Notes: generated from the sequence alone by a model not told the origin. A stretch of 64,000 nt of DNA from Acanthosoma haemorrhoidale (GCA_930367205.1 OV884009.1:123016639-123080638); one strand, 5' to 3'; counted from the first letter of the stretch, positions 9,261 to 19,489 are shown. Made by a program: numbers and translations.

Positions 9261-12176
9261 TTAATGATGAAAATAATAAAAGAAAACTATAATTTTCTTT
9301 CTTTTTTTGAAGTCATATTGTATAGCAGAAAAAACGTCCTTTGTCATTACAATAATGTCGTCCACATATATTTGTACGTAAGGTCGGAATTCGTCTAAGA
9401 TCTGTCCGTCTGTACATAATCTTAAGGAACCGTCTTTTTTATAAACGCAAACTAGAGGTGAAATATATTGACTCCTGGTTGGTTCAATTATATTCCCTTC
9501 GATCAATCGTTTGATCTCTTCTTCTACTGCCTTTGTCCCATGGAAGGGGATGTGATAGTTTTTGTAGAAAAAAGAAAGATCGTTTTCGATTTCTAGTTGG
9601 TATTGAAATCCTTTTATAGTTCCAGGGACGTCACTGAACATTTCCTTGGATTCAGTGATAATTGATTCGAAGTTGTTTGAGATTTTAGGGTGTTTTTCCT
9701 TTATCCGTTGGAATTCTTGGTAGTATCGCTTGTTAATGTCGTCGTTTGATTCAGTTTGTATTTCGTTGACCTTGGGTAGTGTTAAAAGTTCGCTGTCACA
9801 TTGCGTCGTTGAAACAAAGCTTACTTGGAATTTATTATCGTTCGACAAAATGACCATTTGTCCTTTCCGGATATCGATTCTGGCGTTTAATTCGCTCAGT
9901 GAGTTCATCCCTATGATTAACTGTTGTTTTAGATCTTGCACAACATATAATGAGATGTTATATTCGTAATCCGCGGATAACTTTACCGGAATTATGATTT
10001 GTCGATTAATCTTTTTTGATTTCTTGCTAATCGCTGTGATAATTCTCATGCCTTGTACGGGCAATTCACTGATTTTTTTAGGGTTAAGGTCTTTTTTTAT
10101 GTTCAAATATAACTCCTCGTTTATGCAACTTATTTCTGAGCCGGTATCAATTAGTGCTTTGATCTGTTGCTGATTAATTTGTATGATAATCTCGGGGCAT
10201 TGTAGATTGTCCATTGTCGTTTTTGGAGTTAAAAAATTGTCATGTGTGGGAAGCTCAGTAAATTCTTTGGTTAATGATGCTATTGTGTAAGTCTCGTCAT
10301 ATTGTTCTCCTTTGTTCTCTGTGGTTGTAATTGTTTTTATTGGTTTTCTGTCGATTTTTATTGTTGTTGCTGCGGGTCCAACGTCCCGCAAACTTCGCCG
10401 TTTTTTTGATTCAAATTCATTCGTTTCTTCCTCTTCACTTTCCGGGGGGTCCGTGGCGAATATCTCGTCCAATCGGTCTTGGAATACCTGCATGGTTTCA
10501 ACAAAATGTTCCCTCTTTTTATTGCCCATTCTGGGGGGATTTTGCGGATCTTGTTGTCGAGATGGTTCCCGGTTTTGATTCCCGTACATCTGTTTCGGAT
10601 TGTTGAAATAATTTCCTTGGTTGTAATTTTGATTGTATCTTGGGTTTTGGCCGTAATTTATTCGGTTGTACCCTGAATTATTATTATCCCTATTGTAACT
10701 GTTCGGAGGAGGATAATATGTTGTTGGTCTATACTTTGATTCACTGGTATTTCGTCGTTGGTATTTTGGAGGCATTCGTTTATTTTCTGGTCTATACGAA
10801 TTGAAATTTTTACTCTTGTTACTCTCTCGCCTAATCTCGGATCGAATGAAGTCCTCTCCTAAATTCATTAATAGTGATAAAAATGATGAAATCGTGGCGA
10901 TTCCTTGAATTTTGACGCTTAGTTCGACCGTTGGCCCAAAGTGATAACAGAGGCGGTCGCATAAATAACTTTCATCGTAAGGTCGGATGCATTCTTGGGC
11001 ACGAGCGACTAGTTTTGCAAAATACGTAGTTGAATTCATGTGTTGAAAATCCGCGTATCTTCTCGAGTCTAACTCCCTAGCTACGAGGGTGTCATAGCTG
11101 TTGCCGTGGAATTGTTTATTAAATGTTTCTATAAAATTCTGAAAATTATCTATACAAAGTTTTTGTGTAGTGAACCAATCGAGGGCAAAACCTTTCAAGT
11201 GTTGCGAGATAAAAGTATGAAGATCTCGGTATTTGCCGTACAGATAATACGCTTGAGTTAAATTTTTTATAAAACTTTGTGGTAAGTCGTTATTAAAATT
11301 TTCGAAATAAAATTTGTCATCAAAGTCCCTTTTTATATCTTGGGTAACTGACTGATCTTGAGAGGGTTCCACGTATTCCGACATGGGCGGATGTCTTTGC
11401 TGAGTTCCCTCGAAACGGGGTGGGGCATGCTTATCCGGTCCTCTCGGTTGAATTTGCTTCCCAACTGTTTTTATGCCATCTTCGATTTTCCTGGGAATCA
11501 ATGAAATTTCCTGTTGCATTGACATTATTTTTCTATCGAAATCGGTACGAAAATAATTATATTGGCTATTGATCCTCTCGACTTCTCGGTCTAATTTATC
11601 GTTGAGGTTCGAATTTGATGTTTGAACTTCAAGAATTTCCTGGTCCCTTTTATTGATTTCTTCATTTAATTTTGAATTTAAATTATCATTTCCTTGGAGT
11701 ATTCTCTCCTCACAAATTTGTAACTGTCTATCTAATTTCTCGTTTACATCCGTGTAACATTGTTCGAATTTAGCCGATATTTCCGATTTTAGTTCTTCCC
11801 TTAATTGGTCAAACTTCCCGCTCAACTCTTTATTATTTTCTTTAAGTGTGTTTGATTGACTGTTTAATTTTTCATTATTTTCTTTAAGCGCGTTTGATTG
11901 ACTGTTTAATTGGGCAAGGATCTGTTGTAACATCTGTGTTGTAACGTCGACAGTGGGATTTATAGTGGGTACAGCCCCAACCGGGGCCCCAACCGTGGGC
12001 GGCGTACCCTTCGTTGCCGTAAGGGTGTCGTTAATATTTGTTTGGTTTGTTTCGGCACCCTCGGGCGGCTTGAGGGGCCGATTTTTATTGCCCTGTTCCG
12101 GCCTGAGCGTATATTTTAGTTCCTTTGTACTCCCTTTTTCTACTGGGGTCGTTTTACCTGAATCGGACCCGGACAT
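9261..12176 (-). CDS. gag-pol: Family B Gag-protease-RT fusion, internally deleted
   Basis: A 971-codon frame. The N-terminal third is coiled-coil-like with direct repeats rich in Asn, Gln and Lys. A capsid-like middle follows, then a basic Asn/Tyr/Arg/Gln-rich tail that lacks zinc knuckles. A retropepsin with LIDTGSE follows. RT begins normally through SLRLCTD but then jumps in frame to the YVDDIIV region, removing most of the fingers and palm, and ends in unrelated low-complexity codons. The protein cannot polymerise DNA, but Gag and protease look usable. The start is the ATG after the tRNA-Pro-like primer site and leader. Assignment to Ty3/gypsy rests on the protease and RT motifs. Confidence 0.85.
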   Translation of the reverse strand: MSGSDSGKTTPVEKGSTKELKYTLRPEQGNKNRPLKPPEGAETNQTNINDTLTATKGTPPTVGAPVGAVPTINPTVDVTTQMLQQILAQLNSQSNALKENNEKLNSQSNTLKENNKELSGKFDQLREELKSEISAKFEQCYTDVNEKLDRQLQICEERILQGNDNLNSKLNEEINKRDQEILEVQTSNSNLNDKLDREVERINSQYNYFRTDFDRKIMSMQQEISLIPRKIEDGIKTVGKQIQPRGPDKHAPPRFEGTQQRHPPMSEYVEPSQDQSVTQDIKRDFDDKFYFENFNNDLPQSFIKNLTQAYYLYGKYRDLHTFISQHLKGFALDWFTTQKLCIDNFQNFIETFNKQFHGNSYDTLVARELDSRRYADFQHMNSTTYFAKLVARAQECIRPYDESYLCDRLCYHFGPTVELSVKIQGIATISSFLSLLMNLGEDFIRSEIRRESNKSKNFNSYRPENKRMPPKYQRRNTSESKYRPTTYYPPPNSYNRDNNNSGYNRINYGQNPRYNQNYNQGNYFNNPKQMYGNQNREPSRQQDPQNPPRMGNKKREHFVETMQVFQDRLDEIFATDPPESEEEETNEFESKKRRSLRDVGPAATTIKIDRKPIKTITTTENKGEQYDETYTIASLTKEFTELPTHDNFLTPKTTMDNLQCPEIIIQINQQQIKALIDTGSEISCINEELYLNIKKDLNPKKISELPVQGMRIITAISKKSKKINRQIIIPVKLSADYEYNISLYVVQDLKQQLIIGMNSLSELNARIDIRKGQMVILSNDNKFQVSFVSTTQCDSELLTLPKVNEIQTESNDDINKRYYQEFQRIKEKHPKISNNFESIITESKEMFSDVPGTIKGFQYQLEIENDLSFFYKNYHIPFHGTKAVEEEIKRLIEGNIIEPTRSQYISPLVCVYKKDGSLRLCTDGQILDEFRPYVQIYVDDIIVMTKDVFSAIQYDFKKRKKIIVFFYYFHH

Positions 12177-12327
12177 GTTTGTGTTCGTGTTTGTGTAACA
12201 AATGTTAAATTAGAAGAAAAATATAATATGTTAGTAAATAGTTCTAGTTATTATTCTAACATGCAATACCTCACAATTCCTTTGGTTTCTTTAGAATTTT
12301 TGAAGTTAATCCCGGAGCGGCCCCCAT
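12177..12327 (-). promoter_or_regulatory. B1 leader and primer-binding site
   Basis: Same layout as 7754-7904: TGGGGGCCGCTCCGGGAT begins one base after the LTR, followed by leader up to the gag ATG. Confidence 0.7.
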
Positions 12328-12962
12328 TGAAACCTACCTCATTTTCTACCATTCTATTTTTCTAATTTAATAGATCAATTGACCTTAACTAATTTGGTAG
12401 GTCCGTCATGAGATCTTTAATTCAACTTGTTTTTATGTCTTCGACATAGGAAATTATCCCGATTGAATCGCCCGATCTCAAGGCTAATGTTATAGTTATT
12501 AATAAATTGAGAAACTGGGAATTGTGAAGTATATACAAGTAAAATGGTTATAACAAATAATTATAATTATAAATAGTGCTGACATTAATTGTATAAAAAA
12601 AATATTCAATTCCTTTTGAACAAGGATAGTTACTACTAATTAGTTATATAAAAAAATGATAATTGAGCTCAATCTCTTTTTACTGGATCCATAATAATAA
12701 AAAACAATATCTATATCACCCAATCGATGATGTCCGTGTAATCTTCTTCTTCTTCTTCTTCTTCTTCTTCTTCTTCTCCTCTGCTTGTGTTGATGACCGT
12801 CAACGGAACGGGAGCTTGCTCTGCTTTGCTCTCTGGCTCTTAGCTAAGACTGACTAAAACTCGCCCTTCATCTCATCCCCACTCCTAAGAGCATAAGGGC
12901 TGATGCTGGACAAAGTGGGAGGGTGGCTGGTCATGATATTCTCAAATATCATGAATGTTACA
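12328..12962 (-). repeat. 5' LTR of B1 (635 bp)
   Basis: TGTAACATTC...GGTTTCA on the minus strand, with an 11-12-unit TTC tract at ~12743-12777. Its outer end abuts (AT)n. Confidence 0.9.
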
Positions 12963-12988
12963 ATATATATATATATATATATATATAT

Positions 12989-13589
12989 TGAAACCTACCT
13001 CATTTTCTTACCATTTTATTTTTCTAATTTATTATATCAATTGACCTTAACTAATTTGGTAGGTCCGTCATGAGATCATTAATTCAACTTGTTTTTATGT
13101 CTTCGACATAGGAAATTATCCCGATTGAATCGCCCGATCTCAAGGCTAATGTTATAGTTATTAATAAATTGAGAAACTGGGAATTGTGAAATATATACAA
13201 GTAAAATGGTTATAACAAATAATTATAATTATAAATAGTGCTGACATTAATTATATAAAAAAATATTCAATTCCTTTTGAACAAGGATAGTTACTACTAA
13301 TTAGTTATATAAAAAAATGAAAATTGAGCTCAATCTCTTTTTAATGGATCCATAATAAAAAAAACAATATCTATATCACCCAATCGATGATATCCGTGTA
13401 ACCTTCTTCTTCTTCTCCTCTGCTTGTGTTGATGACCGTCAACGGAACGGGAGCTTGCTCTGCTTTGCTCTCTGGCTCTTGGCTAAGACTGACTTTATCT
13501 CATCCCCACTCCTAAGAGCATAAGGGCTGATGCTGGACAAAGTGGGAGGGTGGCTGGTCATGATATTCTCAAATATCATGAATGTTACA
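12989..13589 (-). repeat. Family B solo LTR
   Basis: A 601-bp diverged copy of the B LTR with complete TG...CA ends and no internal sequence. It is flanked by ATATAT on both sides, consistent with LTR-LTR recombination after insertion in a TA repeat. The TTC tract is much shorter than in B1 and substitutions are more numerous, so it is older. Confidence 0.9.

Positions 13590-13642
<53 letters not shown>
13590..13642. repeat. (TA)n microsatellite with TG interruptions
   Basis: About 53 bases of TA dinucleotides separating the B solo LTR from A2; target-type sequence for both insertions. Confidence 0.95.
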
Positions 13643-13823
13643 AGTTAATGTTTATTGAATTACAAGCTATGAAAGGTTGGTAAAAAGAACACGGAAAACG
13701 TTGTAACAAGACTCTTTATTTAGTCCAAGATACCTCTATCTATAGGTATTACCTGTAAACATATATACAGATAACATATGTTTGGGGATTAAGGCTGTTC
13801 ACTAGCGGCACCTGGACTTAACT
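13643..13823 (-). repeat. 3' LTR of A2
   Basis: On the plus strand AGTTAATG...CTTAACT. It is followed by CCCCCCCACCAG (polypurine tract) and the hairpin arms 13834-13842 and 13851-13859. Confidence 0.92.
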
Positions 13824-14154
13824 CCCCCCCACCAGTTTACGAACACCCATTCGCAAACTTTGAAGTCCAACTCTCGGACGTCTTAGTCCATACAAATAAC
13901 GCTCCGCTAATGTTACAAAGGAGCAAAGGCCAGCCCCGCCCGTACACAGCCTGCAATCCCTCACATTAAGCTCTAATCCTATAAAACGTAAAGACCAACT
14001 GTTACTTGTAAAAAAAAACATAAAAGAAAACTTTGACTTTGAAAAAAAAACTTTGAACTTTGAAAAATAAAAAAACGATACTTCTGAGGGAAAAATCACA
14101 TAAATATAACTATTTACAATGTTCCTCACGTGTATGCTCCGAGGACACTCCAGC

Positions 14155-14598
14155 TCATTCCTGATCTACAACCTCCCCCCCTGGTGGAAGCTTTAATTGT
14201 TCTATGTGGACATTTCGCCGCTTCTTAGGGGGTCGTATACTCTCAATTGTCACGACGTTGTGTTCCCTAATCACGACCACTTTAAATGGGCCCTCATATC
14301 GCACCAGCTCTTTGCTCCTATTTGACCCTAGTTTTTTATAGACGATAGTCCCGATTTTAAGTTCACCCATTCAATCCCGGACTTTGAGGTTTTCCCGTTC
14401 CACTCGTCTCGCTTTGTCCCTCGTTATCCTTTCTCGGACTTTGTCACATATTTCCATCAAACCGACAGTATTACTCGCGATTTTCTCCGCCATTCCCTCG
14501 TCTGCTACCGTCTCTGCCCAATTTCTCCGTCTTTCGCGCAGCCCAAAGAGGATCTCGAACGGGGAGAACCCCGTCGCGGTGTGGATCTCTTTCTCCAC
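14155..14598 (-). pseudogene. pol: Integrase C-terminal remnant of A2
   Basis: Encodes the region from HTATGFSPFEILFGL to the end of Pol, including the GPY/F-like RYEGPFKV. One in-frame TGA at about 14371 replaces the CGA (Arg) codon found in the full-length A copy, a CpG-type transition. Everything upstream of this segment has been deleted. The remaining start region is leader fused to integrase. Confidence 0.9.
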
Positions 14599-14618
14599 GG
14601 TTCCTGGGTTTCGGCACC
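14599..14618 (-). promoter_or_regulatory. tRNA-Phe primer-binding site of A2
   Basis: The minus strand reads TGGTGCCGAAACCCAGG directly at the LTR end. This complements the metazoan tRNA-Phe 3' end with one mismatch relative to the perfect sites of C, D, I and J. Confidence 0.8.
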
Positions 14619-14800
14619 AGTTAATGTTTATTGAATTACAATCTAAGAAAGGTTGGTAATAAGAACATGTAGAACGTTATTACAAGACTGCTTTATTTAT
14701 TCCACGGTACCTCTATCTGTCGGTATTACCTGTAAACATATATACAGATAACATATGTTTGGGGATTAAGGCTGGGCACTAGCGGCGCCTGGACTTAACT
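14619..14800 (-). repeat. 5' LTR of A2
   Basis: 182 bp, slightly diverged from the left LTR. It ends CTTAACT followed by (TA)n. Confidence 0.92.
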
Positions 14801-14826
14801 TATATATATATATATATATATATATA
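14801..14826. repeat. (TA)n tract between A2 and C
   Basis: Thirteen TA units joining the ends of two independent elements. Confidence 0.95.
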
Positions 14827-15010
14827 GGTTAAGGTTCGGACGTCGTAGGCAGCCAGCCTAATCCTCAAGTAATCGGGATGTAAACATCCCGAATGTATTT
14901 AGAGAGGCTTTAAAAGGCTCAAATAAAAACAGTCTTGTGACAACTCTCGTTCTGTAACTACATTCAACCTCTTTCCTTTTTCTTCACGTTTTCGTTGACG
15001 ATCATTAACT
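14827..15010 (+). repeat. 5' LTR of C, with primer site
   Basis: The first base pairs read AGGTTAAGG instead of AGTTAAGG. A perfect palindromic block CGGGATGTAAACATCCCG precedes an AATAAA signal. The LTR ends CATTAACT, whose T begins the tRNA-Phe primer site TGGTGCCGAAACCCGGGA (15010-15027). Confidence 0.92.
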
Positions 15011-15183
15011 GGTGCCGAAACCCGGGAGTGGAGTGGGTTCGAGTCATTAACGTGCGAGTTGGCTTTTGTTTTTTTTTTCCCCTTCTCATTCACTTTCGCG
15101 TAGTTTAATTAAAGGAAGTAATGGCGGCCGGTAGCGTTTGAAGTTCCACAGTTACCAAAGCCCATGCAAACTCGCTGGCATGG

Positions 15184-16267
15184 ATGAAGGTGCGGGCAGT
15201 GACGTCGCAGGACATGAGGAAAATGATCTCAGACCTCGAAAAATTTTCTGGTGAACTAGGTGAGTTGAATCATTTTCTCAAAGGTGGGGATAGAATTATG
15301 GAGAGGATTCAAGCCAAGATGGACGAAGGGTTACTCGACCCAGGTGACGCTAAGTCAATAAAGGCAGACGTAGTGTGCAGGTTAAAAAGGAAGGTGCTGA
15401 ACCTGATACAGGCGGACGAGGAAACCCCATGGGAGATAGTAAAGGCGAGACTGAAAAAAGCATATGGGGGGGGGACGATGGACCCCAGAGGAGGATATCT
15501 TCCAAATGTTTCGAGAAATGAAATATCCGAGACAGAATAGTGGACAGTATGCTGCAGCCCTGGTAGTCCGCTACAATAAAAAAAATGAAAAAATGAGGGA
15601 GATAACTAGCGCTGAGGAAGTGGAGGGCAGGATGGGGTTCCTGTCTACAATTTTAAAAGTAAAAATAGCGAAGGAGACGGGAAAGAAGGAAGGGTTCCCT
15701 ATTGAGCGATCGTTCCTAGAATGCGTCTAGGCAATGATAGATGCCAGCGCAAGAGAGGAAGAAGTAAAAATGAACGAAGATTACAACTATTGGAGCCAGA
15801 TCCCATACAGGAGAAACAGAACCCCAAAAGCAGTGTGGAAGAGACAGGAAACGCCGTTTGCCGGTAGAGACAGGGGAGCGACAAGAGAGAGAAGATTGGG
15901 AGTGACGAGGCCTAGGTACGCACCTCGGAAAGAAGATAGGAAATGTCATGGCTGTGGAAAGACGGGCCATCTGGTAGCTCAGTGTCCTCGCACTAAGTGC
16001 TTTGAGTGTGGGGAAGAAGGACACATAGCAAGACAATGTCGATACTTGTTTCGTAGAAAGGAATTTTACAAAGCAGAACCAATGGAGGTGAATAACCAGG
16101 AAATCCGGGAGAGGCGGAGCGCGACACCAAGAGAAAATGGATCATCGGGCGACGAGTCATCAGGGACGTCGGAGACAGACGGAGAGGAGTCGAAGCGCAG
16201 TGGAAGCAGAAGACGAGGGTGGCAAATGAATCCTTCGCGCAGATGGGTGCGGCGTACGGAGGCCTGA
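15184..16267 (+). pseudogene. gag: Family C gag, frameshifted
   Basis: Homologous to the gag of D2 (33553) throughout. It has a capsid-like helical region, a conserved YGGGRW-type motif, then two CCHC zinc knuckles (15953-16040) of the form CX2CX4HX4C that would bind genomic RNA. A G-run near 15468-15476 shifts the frame by one base inside the YGGG motif. A TAG at 15728-15730 replaces a Gln codon. The frame ends at TGA 16265-16267 and the pol frame continues in register. The true N-terminus probably starts near 15121 but is disrupted there too. Confidence 0.85.
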
Positions 16268-16312
16268 GGAGAGTGGCAGAAGAGAGGCAACCGCATCCTA
16301 AGCTGCAATACA
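16265..16312 (+). other. Candidate UGA readthrough junction between gag and pol (family C)
   Basis: GAGGCC-TGA-GGAGAG. After this single stop, the same frame is open through 16312 into protease with no other interruption. The same GCC-TGA-GGAG context occurs in A and D2. Readthrough, not frameshifting, is the simplest way to make Gag-Pol here; this is inference. Confidence 0.6.
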
Positions 16313-16951
16313 GTGCGGGAAAGGATGTGTAGGTTGCCAATTATCGAGTTTGGAAAGAGGGAGAGGTGCCTCATTGATACTGGCAACACCAATACAATAA
16401 TATCTCGTGGTGCGTTAGAGAGGTTGCGTGGAGGAGAGAGGGCACACCAGATCAAGGTATGTAGGTGTAAATTTCTTACTCTAGGGAGACCCTGCGAAGA
16501 TATAAGCGGTGACATAAAAGTACACGTTGTGGAAGATATGCAGCGGGAATACCAGATAATAGTAGGGTGTGATTTACTGGGAAAAGTAGGAGCGCGCATT
16601 GAAAACGAGGGTGAGAACTGGAGGATCAAACTAGGGAAGAAAACCTATCGAAGCCGGGGGGACGTAAGCAGCGAAATGGAGCAAATAGGAGCGGTTAAGA
16701 GAATGGAGGATTGGAGGGAGAGTCTGCGCAGCGAGTTTAGCGATATTTTTTTCGCTGAAGGGGACAAGCTAGGAGCAACGGGGAAAACGCTACATGAGAT
16801 CCCGTTAAAAGTAGAGCGGGTGACATATGTGAAGGAGAGGTGGTATCCACAAGCGCTCAGACAACATATTAGAAAGGAGATCGAGGATCTCAAACGCCAA
16901 GGTATCATCAGAGATAGCACGTCTCCGTATAATAGCCGTATAATAGTATAA
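16268..16951 (+). pseudogene. pol: Family C protease and RT N-terminus
   Basis: A retropepsin with LIDTGNTNTIIS, where family A has VDTGSTNTIMS, is followed by the linker and the start of reverse transcriptase (VKERWYPQALRQHIRKEI). The frame stops at 16951 after SPYNS, where a local duplication of a CCGTATAATAG-like motif introduces several stops. The Asp-Thr-Gly catalytic triad is intact. Downstream RT resumes in the same frame at about 16985. Confidence 0.85.
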
Positions 16952-16984
16952 TAGAAAAGTCGACCGGGAGATAGTGAGGAAAAA

Positions 16985-17740
16985 TACCGAATCGTGGTGG
17001 ATTTTCGGAAACTGAACGACAATACCCTGGACAAAAAATATCCGATCCCGCGGTTCGAAGACATCCTAGACAGACTCAACGGTGCGAAAATCTTTAGCAC
17101 ATTAGACCTAAAAGCAGGGTACCATCAGATCAAGCTAGCTGCGCATGACCAACATAAAACGGCGTTCTCGTTCGAAAGAGGGCATTTTGAGTTCACGAGA
17201 TTGCCGTTTGGTCTCAAAAATGCTCCAATAACTTTTCAGCGCCTCATGGACGAACTTCTTAGAGGAATGGACGAAAATATGTGCCAAATTTACATGGATG
17301 ACCTGCTTATGTTTAGCCGAACGGAATCGGAACATATTCAACACCTCCGGAACGTATTTAGGAGATTGAGAGATTTCGGGTTGAAACTGTCAATAGACAA
17401 ATCGTCACTGGGGCAGGAGCAGATTAGTTTTTTAGGGCACACAATCACGCAGGAAGGGGTTCAACCAGACTCGACGAAAGCAGAAGCGATCCAGAAAATG
17501 GAGGTGCCAAAAGACATAAAAGGGATTCGGAGATTACTGGGCACGCTCAATTACTACCTCTGTTTCGTGCCGGACATGGCAGAATATATGGTACCCATTA
17601 ACAATTTACTATGGAAAGGAGCACGGATAATGATCACACCGCTGATAGAGCAGAATATCCGCAAATGCTTGGCACGTTTGCAGGAGGCGCCGATTTTGGC
17701 TTTCCCTAACTTCGAGAAGGATTTCACGATTTCACGATAA
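16985..17740 (+). pseudogene. pol: Family C reverse transcriptase domain
   Basis: Contains all central RT blocks: VVDFRKLND, FSTLDLKAGYHQ with a catalytic Asp, LPFGLKNAP, then YMDDLLMFS with the second pair of Asp, and the thumb (FLGHTITQEGVQPD). It ends at a stop caused by a short duplication (CACGATT repeated) just before the RNase H TTDAS motif. The polymerase core itself has no substitution at the catalytic residues. Confidence 0.88.
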
Positions 17741-17743
17741 TCC

Positions 17744-18094
17744 GACGCAAATGAATATGCCTTGGGGGCAGTATTGTCACAGGAGGGTGGGGACGGGGAA
17801 AGACCGGTGGCTTACGCGAGCAGACGCCTGACGGGACCGGAAGCGCGGTACAGCGCTCTGGAACGAGAACTCCTTGGGATAGTGTGGGCCATTGGGCACT
17901 TCCACCCATATGTATTTGGTAGAAGGTTTCGGATACATACGGACCACCGACCACTTCAATGGGTCGGAAAACTCAAAGATTCCTCCTCAAGGGTAACGAG
18001 GTGGAAGGAATTCTTAGCGCAATACAATCTGGATATCGTGTATAAGCCAAGAAAGACAACGTCATGGCAGACTGGCTGTCACGCGCTATTATAG
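17744..18094 (+). pseudogene. pol: Family C RNase H domain
   Basis: Covers ALGAVLSQ, the Glu-containing ALERELLGIVWA helix, TDHRPL and the start of the tether. The first catalytic Asp region (SDANEYALG) is readable just after the duplication that ended the RT frame. A one-base change around 18055 moves the WLSR motif into the next frame, which continues as 18064-18759. Confidence 0.82.
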
Positions 18095-18759
18095 TGAACG
18101 CCATAGAGGAAGGGGAAACATCGAGCGGTATGAGGCAATTTATTGGGGAATGGACGCCTGGAGAAGCGGGCAGGAGCAGCACGAGGGAAGATAGTGACAG
18201 GAGTGCGGATCCACCATCAGACGAGTCTATAGGGGAGAGACCGCGTGATATGGAGACGACGGATGAAATCATCAATGATAAGCGGAGGCAGATCGTTTGG
18301 AAAACTCAAACATCGGGTACTCTGAAAATACTCCATAGTACGTACGGCAGGAGTCAAATCGCGACGATTTGGTCACCACCGGGAGTTCGTAGAGATCAAA
18401 TTTGTCCAGAGACGGTGGAGGATGAGGGAATGGTGGTACAGCTCCATAGAACCCACATACAGCTCGGAAAGATGTGGTACAAAGTACGCGATAAGATTAT
18501 GCGCGAAAAATCCAAGCGCGTGGCGCGGGCAAATTTGAAGGTGTGGGATCGCATAGGGGCAATATCGATTGGGACCGTTGTATACAGAAAAGTCGTATCA
18601 AATCGTACTAATGAACTGGTTTGGTACGAAGGGCCCTTTAAGGTCATCATAATTCGGGAACATAATCTCGTGACCATCGAGAGTATGACCACCCCAAAGA
18701 AGAGGCGAACCGTTCACATTGAACAGTTGAAACTCCCACCACAGGGGGGAGGGTGCTGA
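18064..18759 (+). pseudogene. pol: Family C connection domain fused to integrase tail
   Basis: Begins ADWLSRAI (end of RNase H), continues through an acidic spacer and IIWK/IVWKTQ-like connection region, then jumps near 18405 to the C-terminal part of integrase. The H-H-C-C zinc module and D-D-E core that lie between in A, I and J are absent. The tail keeps WYEGPFKV (GPY/F-like) and ends near the PPQGGG residues. This copy cannot integrate on its own. Confidence 0.88.
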
Positions 18760-19108
18760 ATGTGGCGAAGATGGTGTGCCCTCGATCCGATACGGAGCAA
18801 CTGATTCGGAATCATATACTTCACATGTGAAGCTCAGAGAGAGTTTTTGTTTTTATTATTTATATTGTGGCTAATTTCCATTTTATTTTTCACCTGGCAG
18901 CCGCCGGGTCACGGGCGAATGTATTATATTTTATTATTAGTATTATTCTTGTTTTATTTCTGTATTATCTCTTCTCTTTGTGTTCTGTTGTTTTGTGTGG
19001 ACTAAGAATATATTAGACCGTAAACGTGATGTAAGGGATTACAGGCTGTGTGCTGCGTACGCCGGACCTTGGAGTTTACGAAAAGATATGCGTAAACTGG
19101 CAGGGGAG
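18760..19108 (+). promoter_or_regulatory. Family C 3' UTR with shared block, hairpin and polypurine tract
   Basis: AGGGATTACAGGCTGTGT at 19034-19051 matches A1. GTTTACG (19074-19080) pairs with CGTAAAC (19091-19097). GGCAGGGGAG then abuts the LTR. No coding sequence is seen. Confidence 0.7.
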
Positions 19109-19292
19109 AGTTAAGGTTCGGACGTCGTAGGCAGCCAGCCTAATCCTCAAGTCATCGGGATGTAAACATCCCGAATGTATTTAGAGAGGCTTTAAAAGGC
19201 TCAAATAAAAACAGTCTTGTGACAACTCTCGTTCTGTAACTACATTCAACCTCTTTCCTTTTTCTTCACGTTTTCGTTGACGATCATTAACT
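19109..19292 (+). repeat. 3' LTR of C
   Basis: 184 bp, AGTTAAGGTT...CATTAACT, followed by TATATATATA. Confidence 0.93.
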
Positions 19293-19302
19293 TATATATA
19301 TA

Positions 19303-19489
19303 AGGAATCGTCTCCCAGCTGTAGACGATCGAGAAAAAGGAATGAATAAGGAGGTAGATGATATAATAAGAAGGTTTGTTTTATAACTGGCTTTATTTTC
19401 CTCCTGATCCTCTATACACACGTTACGGGTTTGTTTACCCTAGGCTACGTGGCATCAGGCTTAACATTGCCGTACCGCTAGCCGTAACT
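19303..19489 (-). repeat. 3' LTR of D1 with polypurine tract and hairpin beside it
   Basis: Plus strand AGGAATCGTC...CCGTAACT. It is followed by TCCCCCTACC (polypurine tract on the other strand) and stem arms AGTTTACGG (19500-19508) and CCGTAAACT (19515-19523). Confidence 0.9.

Larger units (their letters stand above)
7905..12962 (-). mobile_element. Family B Ty3/gypsy retrotransposon B1, internally deleted
   Basis: Complete LTRs, primer site and polypurine tract flank one long gag-protease frame. Most of RT and all of RNase H and integrase are missing. The LTRs are almost identical, so the insertion is young. The 5' LTR abuts (AT)n. The element continues through its 3' LTR into another gag start, producing LTR-internal-LTR-internal order. 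Confidence 0.85.
13643..14800 (-). mobile_element. A2: 1.16-kb deletion derivative of family A
   Basis: Complete LTRs at both ends (181 and 182 bp), primer site, hairpin, polypurine tract and flanking TATATA, but only an integrase tail inside. A single internal deletion joins the leader just after the primer site to codons in the C-terminal third of integrase. All cis signals needed for mobilisation by a relative appear to be kept. Confidence 0.9.
14827..19292 (+). mobile_element. Family C Ty3/gypsy retrotransposon, decayed
   Basis: Two 184-bp LTRs (14827-15010 and 19109-19292) differ at about two positions. The tRNA-Phe primer site, hairpin and polypurine tract are in place. Gag and pol carry several frameshifts and stops, and the integrase zinc module and catalytic core are deleted. 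Both ends abut TA repeats. Confidence 0.92.

Noticed and set aside
13590..13642. Possible replication origin or matrix attachment in TA tracts
   Set aside because: Simple TA microsatellite explained as retroelement target sequence; nothing specific supports another role.
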